Shown: in pieces, positions 23,727 through 35,229 of the stretch
Layout: each line of letters starts with the position of its first letter
Position numbering within the stretch: position 1 is the stretch's first letter
Assembly (NCBI GenBank): GCA_009739215.1
Contig: VSJF01000001.1
Span: forward strand, 3,224,001 to 3,288,000
DNA: 64,000 bases
Direction: 5' to 3'
DNA from: Floccularia luteovirens
Lineage: Eukaryota > Basidiomycota > Agaricomycetes > Agaricales > Squamanitaceae
Notes under the pieces: generated by a model
What the model was told of the DNA's origin: nothing
The model's database searches: none
The model's input: the letters and a program-made list of their open reading frames with translations, nothing else
Program-made: the position numbers and the translations under genes

Positions 23727-24840
23727 GATGATGGTAGAAAACGAGAAGATAAACCAGCAGCTACGTTACATAAGCAACTCAGAAAAAGTGGAAGATTACA
23801 TGGCTGAGGATTAGAAAGATGATAACTTGGTAGTAGGTAATGTAAGTAACCAGGCAATCAAACAATTTTTGATCCGTTTGACAAATCCATAGATCCGCGC
23901 TGCTAAATGCTGTGTGCCAGGTGCTTGATATGCGGGAATAAAACCGTTGTTTAGCGGAAGTGTTCCCGTTTCGTATTGGAACATCCAATAATCCGGGCAA
24001 CACGCCATGATAATATTAGGAATATTTCATCAGCCAGATGTTAGAATCGTGAAACTTTGAGGTTTGCAGCGCTACATTATCGTGTCACGTTGTCACTCAA
24101 CGTGGCACAGCCTTCAATCTCGTATTGCACAGCTTTTTGGGTACGTCCCTGACATCTACTCTATATGGCAGGAATTCATTGTACCCACACCCATGGGAAG
24201 ATTAATCTTCTCTAGTGTCCCATTCTATCTTTACACTGTACAGCAATTTTCGCAAGTATGTACCTCATGCTGGTTTCGAATTTCAGGGACCTTACACAGA
24301 TCTTTGTGCCATATCTGCAGCGCAATTGCTTGCCCTCGTGGGTCTCGGGAAACTTCTACTCTGGAGAATATGATGGCTTCATAGCCCAACACCGTACTAC
24401 ACACCCGAAAGAGTATGATAAAACTAGAAGAATTTCCAGACGATTTTTGGAGCACCGTGTATTGCATTGGTTAACCATACCAGGAAACAGATGAAGTACA
24501 ACTCGATTGGTAGGAATATGGTTACTACGGCGCTACATGTAGTCGCTCCATTTCTCAGCTTAGTCCACGTAAAGATGCTGAGAAAGGTATTGAGCGTTAT
24601 TCATCACTCCAAAGGCTGATGGGTTGTTGTACACTGAGCCTCCATGCATTACGATCACCGAATGATTTGATTGATTGATTAACATAAAGATGCAGATTGT
24701 AGGGTAACCATTGTTTCAAATCACATTGCGCAACTTCAACGACCAGGAATAGATAGTAAATAATCCTTTATGTATGGTGTGTGTTTGTTCTGCTACTCTC
24801 TCGTCATACTACCTTCAGCCCCCAACCTTCTCACTCAACC
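23727..24840. other. Intergenic with possible coding remnants
   Basis: The plus frame at 24258-24494 reads NFRDLTQIFVPYLQRNCLPS ... SGEYDGFIAQHRTTHPKEYD, which has protein-like composition. It has no start context or splice partner and overlaps a second plausible frame (YVPHAGFEFQGPYTDL). The minus frame at 23811-24008 is similar in quality. These look like decayed pieces of unknown genes. No function is proposed. Confidence 0.3.
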
Positions 24841-26293
24841 ATGCTACCCAGTTCTAACAAGTCTGTTCGGCGGTTTTTTGTCCAGGCATTCCTTTACCTT
24901 ACCTCCCTCCATCTCGTATATGCACAACCTATCCCATCCAACTCACAGCTACAGCAGCAAGTACCTATTTGTGCTTCGTGTTGTCCTGTTCCCATCCAAA
25001 AAAGAACATTACAGGAAATCATCGTGAGTTGCTTGGCCACAATGTTCGCTTCCACGTGGATCGCAGTACATCCAAATGTCCCTTCGTCCCGAGACTTCTG
25101 GACCTTTATCAAGAAGCCACGGTTTAACATTCCGAAACAACGACTATATATCATGCTTTGGGCAACAATTACCCCAGAACTGATCCTTTGGTGGGCTATA
25201 AAACAATGGTACGGTGCACGGGCAATTGCTAAACGTTACAAGGGTATGTTTGAACTTTAGGCGAGGCATAACAAGTGTACTAATTCATTTTGGCTCATTT
25301 TTTTTTTTGACAGAACATGGTTGGACAAAAACTCACGGACACTTTGTACAAATGGGAGGGTTTATACTTCAGGATGGCGATAAAACCCATGTTCTCTCAA
25401 TAGATGAAATCGAGGAACTTGTGAATGAATCACGTATTGATTTGCCCAAGATCACAGAAGAGGAAATCGAAGACAGGAGCAAGGCGGATATCCTTGCCAA
25501 AGGCCTTGTAGCAATTCAAGTAGGATGGTTCATTGCACAATTTTTCGTCAGGTGGACAGGAAAAAAAACACTGTTCATCACCGAACTGGAGCTTGTGACG
25601 CTAATGCATGCTATATTCGCTGTTTTCATGTACTCTTTTTGGTGGAGCAAACCTCTAGACGTGCGGTACCCAATTATAGTTCATCTAAAACCATCCTCGT
25701 CAACCCATCCACATCCCAAACAAGTCGTGGCTCATGACAAGAAAGGAAACGACTGGATAACTATTATTTATGAACGCATGCAGGACTTGATATCATCCAG
25801 CACTATACCCCACCATTCGAATCGGGTGCCCACTTTCTATGCACTTGACCGGAGAATTGTCTCTATCACAAAACATGCCATAGGCTTAGTTATTCTGGCG
25901 CCGACGTTGCTCATAATATCCTTTGTGCAAACAAGTGTCTCCCATTCATGGACAGAAGAATTTCTATGGCAATTATGCTTATTTATCCAGATATGCGTGT
26001 CTACAATGTATTTCCTCTATGTGTTGCTATACAAGCCCATCTCCTGGATATTCAAATCCCTCTTTGCTTTTCTTCCCACATTCAAAAAATCGAAAGTCAG
26101 GACGCCCCGCACTACTCCTAGAGGGGGCAGTAAATTCCTCAGGAATACCAAAAGAATAATGGTCGTCTTTGTCCTCCTGATCCTCATCACGTCACGGTTG
26201 ATGTTACTAGTCATATCGTTTACAACCCTCCGGGGGCTCCAAGCCGAGGCATTCAATGATATACCATGGCTTCATAATGTGCCACATTTTTAA
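24841..26293 (+). CDS. Multi-pass membrane protein, unnamed Agaricomycete family
   Basis: Starts MLPSSNKSVRRFFVQAFLYL with a signal peptide ending near VYA. The first exon has CLATMFASTWIAVHPNVPS and LYIMLWATITPELILWWAIK then QWYGARAIAKRYK. After one intron (gtatgtttg...gacag) exon 2 continues EHGWTKTHGHFVQMGGFIL, then an acidic loop LSIDEIEELVNESRIDLPKI then TEEEIEDRSKAD, then LVAIQVGWFIAQFFVRW, ITELELVTLMHAIFAVFMYS, FWWSKPLDV and two further hydrophobic helices near the C-terminus. The CTxFxxTWxxVHPN ... KxYKEHGWTxTHGxF ... ITELELVTLxxA ... WWxKPLDV layout is a widespread, expanded family of mushroom-forming fungi, predicted plasma- or endomembrane, role unknown. It is about 470 residues and complete, with TAA at 26291-26293. 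Confidence 0.82.
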
Positions 26294-26577
26294 TAGGATA
26301 CCTTATAGAGGTGAACTTCTCCCCGTGGGCCGTAATCAGGAAAATACAGTAGACCCCGTACCACACCCCATCCATCCAGAACACCGGTGGTCACGACGAA
26401 CACTTTAGAGCCTGGATTACTTGTTCAGTTTGTGGGTCCCTTCCTCACCAATTCCATATAATATTTGGAGGAGTGGAGCTTTAGGTGGTGGGGCCAGGAG
26501 GTGGAAGGAGGATGCGGTATGCCCAGAGACGATGTTGAGATAGAAGGATAAGTTATATATGGGGGATGTCGGATAGT

Positions 26578-26757
26578 GCCCAAAATAAAGATTAAAACTA
26601 GTCAGTGGTTGCTCCACCGTTTTGAAGGCTGTACGAACCCTAAAAATCAATCACGCGAGGTAAGATGTCCACCAAATTATTATGGAAAAGAACTCTACAT
26701 TCATGTGTATAAATTGTTGAATCAGTAAGTAGTACATAGGTTAAGTAGTGGAACTTA
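26578..26757. repeat. Dispersed repeat, copy 2
   Basis: The longest copy. Its left part matches 22798-22940 and its right part (ATTCATGTGTA, TTGTTGAAT, AGTA/GCACATAGGTTAA) matches 40975-41080. It lies just 3' of the membrane-protein gene and about 170 bases before the phosphoglycerate mutase start, so it could form part of that promoter. Confidence 0.7.
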
Positions 26758-26927
26758 CAGAGGAATTACTGATATAGATCGATAGAACAAATTTTATATA
26801 AATGTGATGAGATTATCCAAATATAACCCGACCCTGGCCACTCCATCCCATGACGCTCCGTGATATGTCCGACTAACTTTCTACCTTGTACCACTCCATC
26901 TATCTAGTTCGCGATTTTAGTCCGAAA

Positions 26928-29012
26928 ATGCCAGCTGAGATAAAAAACAAAGTCTGTCTTATGTCTGTATACGATAGCCCACATCACAAAATCAAGGTCT
27001 AATCAACACTGACTACTTAGTGTACATGACGGTTGGGGAATTTCCAACACAACTGGCGCAGACGGAAATGCTATCGAGGCAGCGACGACAACCAATATGG
27101 ATACCATCGCGAAAAACCACAGTTACTGCACCCTAGAAGCATCTGGGACTGCTGTTGGTTTGACCGAAGGTCTCATGGGGAACTCAGAAGTCGGGTATGT
27201 TCTTATCTCCGCATCTCTAGCTTTTTCTTTTCATCGATCATTCCGTAGACATCTTAACATCGGTGCTGGTCGTATCGTATGGCAGGACATCGTTCGTATA
27301 GATGTTTCCATCAAAAAAAAACAGTTCCACAAGAACCCAGCTATCCTTGACAGCTGCAAACGTGCCAAGGAAGGAAATGGCAGATTACATCTCTTGGGCC
27401 TGGTACCTCCCCCATGCGAATGTTTCTATTTATTTACTAAATAACCTTACCAGGTGTCGGATGGAGGTGTTCATTCCCACATCACTCATCTCTTTGCGCT
27501 GCTAGAAACTGCCAAAGAACAGGGTGTACCGCATACATATGTTCATTTCTTGGGTGATGGGCGTGACACCGCTCCGACTTCTTCAGCCAAGTACGCCCAG
27601 CAGTTACTTGATTTCATGGAAAAGGAAAAGTATGGCGAGATAGCTACTGTCATAGGGCGATATTACGCTATGGATCGCGACAAGCGTTGGGAACGAATTA
27701 AAATTGCTATAGATGGTCTCGTAAAGGGTGAAGGTGAAGATGGTAAAGGGCAGAAAGGAATAATCGATGTAATAAATGCCAACTATGAGAAAAAAGTGAC
27801 GGACGAGTTTTTGAAACCCATTATTGTTAATGGTGATGAGGGTAGGATCAAAGGTCAGTAAATCATTTTCATTATTGAACCTCTCCTCATCATATATTCT
27901 ACAAGATGGGGACACTCTCTTCTTTTTCAATTATCGTTCCGACCGCATGCGCGAGATAGTTTCAGTATTTGGACTTCCAGAAAAACCTATGGAGGTTGAC
28001 ATACCTAAAGATCTTGTGAGTGCTGGTTAACTTGTTGTATTATTGAATTGTACAACTACCATGTCTTCTTTATAGAATATAACCACAATGTCGAGATACA
28101 ATATAGAATTCCCTTTCGCTATAGCGTTCCCACCACAGCCAATGACGAATGTACTTGCTGAGTGGCTTTCTTTGAAAGGTCTCAAACAAGCGCATATAGC
28201 TGGTAGGAATCCTTTTATTTGTTCTTTATCAATTCATAACGTGTTGAGCTCAGAAACTGAAAAATATGCTCACGTTACATTCTTTTTCAACGGCGGCGTC
28301 GAGAAACAATTCAAAGATGAAGAGCGACACATGATTCCATCACCAAAAGTCGCAACTTATGATAAAGAACCTAAAATGAGCGCTCATGGAGTAGCTGAAA
28401 AGGTGGCAGAAGTGCTCAAGGCGAAGGAGAACCATTTTGTAATGTGCAATTTCGCACCGCCTGATATGGTAAGTGTAGTCAAGTTCATATATCACGAGCA
28501 CAGACGACTCGAACCTCCGTCGATATTAGGTTGGTCATACTGGGGTATACGATGCTGCAGTGGAGGCTGTCTCAGAAACAGATGCTGCAGTAGGTACCAT
28601 ATACAAAGCCGCTGAAGAAGCAGGATACATCCTGCTCATCACCTCGGATCACGGTAATGCTGAACAAATGAAAGACCCTAAGACGGGCGCACCTCACACA
28701 GCCCACACAACAAACCCCGTACCTTTTATCATGACTGGCGACCCGAAAAAATTGTCCTTCAAGGAAGGAACTAGCAAGTCAGGAGAAGAGGAAGAGCCAC
28801 CAGCATTATGCGATGTTGCACCAACTATTCTAGCTGTAATGGTGCGTAATTATCAGAAGTCAATCAATTTCGTATTTCTGATATGTCATCATTTAACAGG
28901 GCTTGACGCAACCTGAAGGTAAGGTGTGATTTTTATGTTGATTCAACTTCTGACACGTTTTGTGATTTGTTGTTTGCAGAAATGACGGGTCGTTCGTTGC
29001 TTAGCGCTTGAA
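26928..29012 (+). CDS. 2,3-bisphosphoglycerate-independent phosphoglycerate mutase
   Basis: Glycolytic enzyme converting 3- to 2-phosphoglycerate without the bisphosphate cofactor; a two-metal alkaline-phosphatase superfamily enzyme. Exon 1 is MPAEIKNKVCLI; after a 57-bp intron VHDGWGISNTTGADGNA follows. GLMGNSEVG joined to HLNIGAGRIVWQD contains the nucleophile Ser (GNSEVGH). Further motifs are SDGGVHSHITHLFALL, VHFLGDGRDTAP, TVIGRYYAMDRDKRWERI, DTLFFFNYRSDRMREI, HVTFFFNGGVEKQF, PSPKVATYDKEPKMSA, MCNFAPPDMVGHTG, ITSDHGNAEQM and CDVAPTILAVMG, ending EMTGRSLLSA with TGA at 29010-29012. All expected metal-binding Asp and His motifs are present. Length is about 520 residues, normal for the family, with around eleven introns. 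The dispersed repeat lies in its upstream region. Confidence 0.95.
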
Positions 29013-29209
29013 TTAGACTAAACTTTGGCTTGAAGATATTTTTGAAGCATATCCATGAGTAGACTTTTAGAAGAGGTAAATAAATTGAGAATTGTATCAA
29101 TAAAACTAGCTGGTTCCATATCGATTCGCTAAGGACTAATCATACAAATTTATGTTTCAAGTTACAAAAGCGCACTTGCGCATATACAAGTTCATAAACT
29201 CGTTCAAAT

Positions 29210-29640
29210 TCAAGACTTGTCTGCCACTGGAAAGTCACTACCAGTAGAGCCCTTGTATCCACGTCTGATTCCGTCGGAAATCTGTTCATCTTTGGCCTGT
29301 TCTATGGCGGATTCATTGTTCTGAGGTCCTCCGCCCATACGTTCCTGAGCGAAATCGACACCTGTCAGGATAGGATGGGTTAGTTATCTCTGGATATTTG
29401 TAGAACATTGTCGTATCCCCGATCGGAGTGTACCTTTATCAAGATAATCTGGTTGTAAGATAAAATTAGAGATCATAGCAATGAAATATGTAGATGGCTA
29501 AAAACCTGACCTTCGTTTTTCTCACCAGATGCACCTCCACCCATTGCGCCTTTTATCTTGCCCATGAAACCACCACCTCCTGATTGCTGCTCTGTGGCCT
29601 GATTTTGGTCATTGTTCTGGCTTCCCGTCAAGGAGTTCAT
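29210..29640 (-). CDS. Small glycine-rich hydrophilic protein
   Basis: MNSLTGSQNNDQNQATEQQS followed by GGGGFMGKIKGAMGGGASG then EKNEG; after an intron, a 15-nt exon (29434-29448) encodes DYLDK; then GVDFAQERMGGGPQNNESA then IEQAKDEQISDGIRRGYKG and TGSDFPVADKS with TGA at 29210-29212. About 95 residues. The layout (Gly-rich start with GGFM.KI.GA.GGG, then NESAxEQAKDEQISDxIRxxYKxxTGSDxPV) is shared by small, probably cytosolic proteins in many fungi. I know of no proven function. It is convergent with the phosphoglycerate mutase gene, about 200 bases apart. Confidence 0.75.
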
Positions 29641-31234
29641 TATTTTTCAGTAAAAGTATTCTGTGAGTGTGTTGGATTTAATGGGCAAAGCTCGGTTATG
29701 GCGATTTTACAAAGATTATGATTGTTTCTTATACAAAATGATTTTGTGGAGCTTGGTTCGAGTATGACGCGGTTCATGTGCATTTAACACTCTTGTCTCT
29801 CCGCGCATGACGTATCATATGAGCCACAAATGGTGCCACTGTGTCCAGGTCCTCTTTACACCAAGCAAAGAAGTACTACAACGTCATTATCGTGGCTATC
29901 ATAGGGAGAGTGGTTAATCAAACAATATCCTCATGTACATCAATCTTAAAGCTGGGAGATAAGATATATAGGGACACAATGTTCGTTAATGGATTTTTAT
30001 ATGCAGCAGTTCTGATATAACTACGATTTTTATTACCATGGGGCAATAATTCCGTATGCTTTCTCCGTCTGAGGAGCGAAAGAGGAGGGTCTGCTTTGAG
30101 TACTTGTGGGGCATTTCATGAAAGTGGATCGGAAATTTTATTTCATTACAGTCAGTGCAAACCTACTAGTAAAGAACAACCGAACAAGCGCAGCTGGATA
30201 AGCACATGGGTAACATGGTATTTACGACCCACACAACCATATCCAAAACCCTTCATCAAATGATACAGTTCATTCCTCAGCGCTGAGGAGTCATTCGCCT
30301 GGAGCATTACTTATTTGTTTTGATAGGGTGCGGGTTGATCCTACACCTAACATCCCTGGTACTCTTGTGTCATGACTTGTTTCCTGATAGTTAGATCTAG
30401 AATGTTGGTGATGAATGAAGATGTGGCCGGCGCAGCTATTGTTGACATCTCCAGTTCTGACAGCCATACGTACTAGTGATCTCAGGGGCCAAATCAATGT
30501 TTTGAGTGGTATAATGGTACCAGTGGGGACATAAAGCATTCCTGTTCTTGTTCAAGTTAATACATCATTGCATCTGAAGGATATCAGATGATAGTAATAG
30601 TTTGTTGAACGGATTTCAAGGAAAAGCTAATACCCCAAAGCAGCATTCCAAGCTGATGCAGATAATCAATTGATGATGTTGTTTTGTTGATGCCACAAGG
30701 GCCTAGTCACAAATTTAAGAAGATCAACAGCAAGGCACCCTCACGCGGTTAATAGTAACACATATTTCCTGATGACGACGAGGTGCTTCGTGGACACAAA
30801 CCATTGTATTTTCTCTGTCCACTGTCAAGGAATGTCAAACTTGAAGCAAGCACGTACCTATACTTAGCTAACCATGGTAATTACCAAAATTACAAGCAGC
30901 TAAATGATACAGATTTCTTTGCGAGACCATAAGGAAAAAAAAAGACATCAAGCCCAGTACTCTGGTAGCAGGAGATGTTCATCATCCATCTCTTCCACCT
31001 TTACAGCGCAATTCATGTTTCGAAGGTGAGACCACAGCATTTGATTGATGTTGATGTGACTCAGCATCATGAGCAGATCTCGGATGCAATGGAATTGACA
31101 AGCCTTAGTCTGGGGTTAAGGTATGTGGCCACGGACAAGAGCTATACAGTACCTCCCACGCCACATAACCTAAATTATTGGCTGCTCACCACGCCGTTAC
31201 TCAACACTCCTTCAAGACTTGAAGAAACAAAAGC
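29641..31234. other. Long intergenic region
   Basis: No gene is recognised in about 1.6 kb. The 82-codon minus frame at 30291-30539 and the 87-codon plus frame at 30975-31238 have no family resemblance; the latter ends over the L10a start and is probably leader or promoter. A weak similarity of 30370-30520 to 22415-22530 on the minus strand was noticed and not accepted. Confidence 0.4.
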
Positions 31235-32155
31235 ATGAGGTGCGACAGCTAACAGCCCAAAGGAGGCGACATCTAACTAATTGTTATGTTGTTAGTTCAA
31301 AACTCTCAGTGTCAAGTGTGCGGGGCTCTATTAAAGAACTCCTTGCTGAAGCCAATGGCGAGAAAAAGCGCAAGTTTGTTGAAACAATAGAACTCCAGAT
31401 TGGCTTGAAGAACTACGACCCACAACGAGACAAACGTTTCTCTGGAACTGTAAAGTATGTCTGACGAATACCGACATTCTATTATCAATCTAAGAATTGT
31501 CCAGATTACCACATGTACCCCGCCCTCGTATGTCAGTCTGTATTCTTGCAGATGCCGCCGACATCGATCGTGCCAAGCAAATCGAACTCGAATACATGTC
31601 CGTTGATGACTTGAAAAAGTAAGCACCGGGAGTATATGTTGTTTGTGTGTCTAATATATCCCTCAGGTTGAACAAAAACAAAAAGCTTGTCAAGAAGCTT
31701 GCAAAGAAATATGACGCCTTCCTGGCTTCTGAAACCTTGATCAAGCAAATTCCTCGTCTTCTTGGACCGGGTCTGTCGAAAGGTTTGCTCTCTAATCTCA
31801 ATTTGTCTCTCGTCATACCCATACCTTGCGACTGTAGCTGGAAAATTCCCAACACCAGTTTCCATCGCTGAAGATCTTACACAGAAAAGCGTTGAAGTAC
31901 GATCGACGATCAAATTCCAGCTGAAGAAGGTTTTGTGCTTAGGTGTTGCTGTTGGACATGTGGATATGACTGATGATCAAGTTCTTGGAAACGTCATGTT
32001 GAGTAAGTATTTAGTAATCTCAATTATTATATAAATTAAACCATATATCATTTCCAGGTATCAACTTCTTGGTCTCCCTACTCAAGAAGAACTGGCAAAA
32101 CGTGAAATCACTACACGTCAAGACTACAATGGGCAAGCCTGTCCGTCTTTACTAG
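31235..32155 (+). CDS. 60S ribosomal protein L10a (uL1)
   Basis: Large-subunit ribosomal protein that forms the L1 stalk. The first coding exon is just ATGAG (31235-31239); a gtgcga...gttag intron joins it to TCAAAACTC, giving [20 protein letters not shown]. Then come [100 protein letters not shown] and [20 protein letters not shown], ending VRLY with TAG at 32153-32155. Length is about 217 residues, exactly as expected. There are several introns. A first exon of a few coding nucleotides is common in fungal ribosomal protein genes and keeps most of the coding sequence after the first intron. Confidence 0.96.
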
Positions 32156-33188
32156 ACTTCATTAACAATGTTGGTGGTGGACATATATGAATAGCTATGG
32201 AGATATTGGTATGAGTCCGCATAGGTGCCGTAATGCATAACATGAAGCCCCGCACGCTTGGACCAACAGTTTCATTGGGAGGGAACTGATTGGGAGCTGG
32301 TACGGTTACTTTGTTGATTAACACCTGTTTTTCTGGGTTAGAAAATATATGATCCTACAAGACGGATTGCTGTATGATGGGGTTGTAAGACACTCTACAT
32401 GATACGCGGGTCCAAAGATAAGGTTTAGAGGTACATTTGAGCACAGATTTGGGGCACACGATTAAGTTACTGAGCGTTTGAAAGGTATGTTTTGTGATGT
32501 TGATCATGAAAGATTAACTCTCACCGCCAACTCCACTTGATTGAATATGAAGCTGATAGTGATCAATGCGTGTCAATCATTGTGTGTAACTTCTTCTCCA
32601 GGAAACTTATTACATGATTCACTAATTTCCCTATATAGCATCGTAGCAATAATTGGAACAAACCCATGATACGCCGCAGGACAAATGACAGTTCGACCCA
32701 GAAAACATGTTCATGTGTTCCGAAGTATAACCACAAGGCCGTATTAACCCACACGTCCCTTTCCGCAAGCGCACGCAATATAAAACCGACAGATAATCAA
32801 TCATTCAGTTAAGCTACATCGCAACCAAATTGATTGATTTGCGAAAGAGGAAGGCCTCCATGAAACACTCTTCTCAAGATGGTCTATGTCAAATACTTAA
32901 TTAAATTTTTAGAACTGATATTTGATACTCATCGTATGCTACCATATGGCTGAATGCTTGGCCTACCGGAAGTTCGGATTCGAACGTAACTATATAATCG
33001 AACGACTATTTTGACCCTTTCCTGATAACAAGCGACTACAATCTCTTTCAATATTACGCCTGAGCTTCACGGCGCCACAAACTGAGGTAATTGTCCCTGA
33101 ATCCTTCGAATATTAAATTTCTGCAAACCAGGAACTTCCAGTACGTTTGGTGAACATCCGGACAGACCGAAAGCTATTCTAACTATAG
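32156..33188. other. Intergenic, no gene seen
   Basis: Terminator of L10a and promoter of the next gene. Small overlapping frames only. No repeats of note. Confidence 0.5.
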
Positions 33189-34910
33189 ATGTCATCCAGT
33201 ATAATGTCAGCTCAACAAGCAAATTATTCCTTTCAACTAGTTTCTGCCCGTGCAAAAGATTCGCCAGAGCCGCAGGACTCAAGCATCACCCTCCATCGGA
33301 ATGTCACACCAAACGAAAAAGAAAACCCAACTGTCATCATACAACCTCCTCCTTCCCCTTCACTTTCTCATCCAGTATCTAAAAGAAAAATTTTATGTAC
33401 GCTCCTTAAATCCACAGGTACCTGGGTAATAGCGGGAATCGCATTCATGGTTGTAGGGATTTTATTGGTCCAACTCGCAATTCTGCCACACATCCATGAT
33501 TGCCCATACGGCGCGATTTGTCCTCACTCCATTAGTCCCAACAATAGCAATGTCTCGCAACTGCTCCAGACATTTATGCAGTATTGGCTCAAAACGGGGA
33601 TGCTGATAGCAGCGTTCGGCTTATTAAAGCTCAGCGCATATCAGTCATGGTTCATAATGATGCGACGCGGAAATACCATCGAAAATATCGATCTACACCT
33701 TGGTGCCATTAAAGGCAGTCCTCTCGATACATTTCGGTTACTTTTCAGGATAGGCAATAAATGGCTTGGTTTTCTCCTACTCTTACAGATTGGTATCAGC
33801 ACCGCTATCTCCCTTATTATCAGTCTATCAATCATTCGTGACACCGGGGAAAGATCAGTCACCTTCTCTTATAACGAGATATCCCGTCTTCCAGACAGTA
33901 ATCTTGGGAGCCTCAATACCGATGGCCAAGCGAAAGCCATCGCCAAGGTTACTGGTTGGGCGTTGATTGACGACCTAAATCATGGACCAGCTCAGCGAGG
34001 TACATTAGTTGTACCCGACGGAAGGAGTAATTCCAGTGTAAACGCTATACCCGGTGGGTCGCGCATTTCGGGAGATATATCATGCTCTGGCTATGACAAT
34101 TACCGCATCGAACCCGACGCCACACACGGTATCAGATACAATATCACTATCGGCAGTTTTGGATATATAGCTAACCCGGATATGGATATGGCAGTTTCTA
34201 TGACCTCGGTTGGTACAGCTCTGACCCGTTATTTATGGGTCAGTAACACAACAGGCATCATCCCAAATGCCACAGTCACCAAATATGGGATGAACATTGC
34301 TTTATGCAACCATACATTATTCATGGTGCCTGGAGACACCTCAGCCGCGGCGCAAGAGATCAATCCTAACGTGCCTCTCGTCTCTGGATGCGACAGTAAT
34401 GACAAGGACGTTTGTGTAGCCGATTCAGTGAGTAACGCGATCGTTGACTGGTGGGGGGGCAAAGGTACTGCCCTTTGGAAGGTTAGTTGCCGGGGTGGTG
34501 TGCTTGGTCCCATAAAACGAAAGGATTCGTGCCCTTTGAGCGCAGACTTGTGGGTGGAAACAGCCACCAGTATGCTCGATGGCATGATGCAGACCTCCAT
34601 TACAAGTGGGCACTCAACCCAAGACCTCCTGGTATATGTTGTTGCATTTAGCAATAGCCGGTGGTGGTTACAGAGTGTAATTCCGTTCGCCACCCTCATT
34701 GCGTACGTGTTGGCGCTCAGTTATACAATATCGCTCAGCAACGGCTGCGGCACGTTGAAAAAACTGGACCTCATCGAAATTATCACAGCTGCTCAGACAG
34801 ATCACGTTCGAAATCTTGTTCAATCTGGGCAACTACAGGGCTCTGTTGTACATTATGAGGGAGACGTCGGTTTTATACGTCAGTCCCACACATTACGTAC
34901 CATCGAGTAA
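33189..34910 (+). CDS. Intronless multi-pass membrane protein, unknown family
   Basis: A single uninterrupted frame of 573 codons, unusual beside its intron-rich neighbours. The N-terminus (about 75 residues) is hydrophilic with PPPSPSLSHP. The first helix is GTWVIAGIAFMVVGILLVQL, then a short loop with two Cys (HDCPYGAICPH), a second hydrophobic stretch near YWLKTGMLIAAFGLLKLSAY, and a third, WLGFLLLLQIGISTAISLII. A large probable ectodomain of about 280 residues follows, with many N-glycosylation sequons and Cys pairs (ISCSGYDN, IALCNHTLF, SGCDSNDKDVCVAD). Near residue 500 is the last helix, SVIPFATLIAYVLALSY, and a short tail. I do not recognise a named domain. A decayed partial copy is present at 5270-5430, so the gene belongs to a duplicating family. 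ATG 33189 is the first in frame; TAA is at 34908-34910. Confidence 0.75.
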   Translation: MSSSIMSAQQANYSFQLVSARAKDSPEPQDSSITLHRNVTPNEKENPTVIIQPPPSPSLSHPVSKRKILCTLLKSTGTWVIAGIAFMVVGILLVQLAILPHIHDCPYGAICPHSISPNNSNVSQLLQTFMQYWLKTGMLIAAFGLLKLSAYQSWFIMMRRGNTIENIDLHLGAIKGSPLDTFRLLFRIGNKWLGFLLLLQIGISTAISLIISLSIIRDTGERSVTFSYNEISRLPDSNLGSLNTDGQAKAIAKVTGWALIDDLNHGPAQRGTLVVPDGRSNSSVNAIPGGSRISGDISCSGYDNYRIEPDATHGIRYNITIGSFGYIANPDMDMAVSMTSVGTALTRYLWVSNTTGIIPNATVTKYGMNIALCNHTLFMVPGDTSAAAQEINPNVPLVSGCDSNDKDVCVADSVSNAIVDWWGGKGTALWKVSCRGGVLGPIKRKDSCPLSADLWVETATSMLDGMMQTSITSGHSTQDLLVYVVAFSNSRWWLQSVIPFATLIAYVLALSYTISLSNGCGTLKKLDLIEIITAAQTDHVRNLVQSGQLQGSVVHYEGDVGFIRQSHTLRTIE

Positions 34911-35227
34911 CTATAGGAGTTGTTTCTTGGCCAATTTAGTAAAGTGATCCTTGTTGTAACTTATAATAATAACATTTTTTGTACGAGGATTTATTGTCAC
35001 CAAAACTGTCAGGGCAGTGCTCCATTGAGGCGTGACACGTTTGCTTAAGTAACGCTTACTGATGCTGAGATAATGCTTACAAACGCTTACAAATGTTTAC
35101 ATTTTTTTTCCCACGGATTCGATTTCATGGAAAACGTGAAATTTAGTGGCCTATAGAACCCACTCCTTACGTAGCAGGCATGATGCATGATGACTTAAAT
35201 ACCTTCATTACATACATCTAACTCAGG
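34911..35227. other. Intergenic, AT-rich
   Basis: Between the intronless membrane-protein gene and the transposon remnant. Contains short repeated CGCTTAC / TGCTTACAAACG motifs near 35040-35100. No coding sequence. Confidence 0.4.
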
Positions 35228-35229
35228 TA

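Noticed and set aside
22415..30520. Apparent similarity between minus-strand segments 22415-22530 and 30370-30520
   Set aside because: Matches are short and gapped (TTTGGCCC/TTTGGGCCC, CCGG-CACATCTTC); I cannot tell them from chance without an alignment score.
34229..34699. Minus-strand open frame of 156 codons
   Set aside because: Antisense shadow of the intronless membrane-protein gene; no family character.
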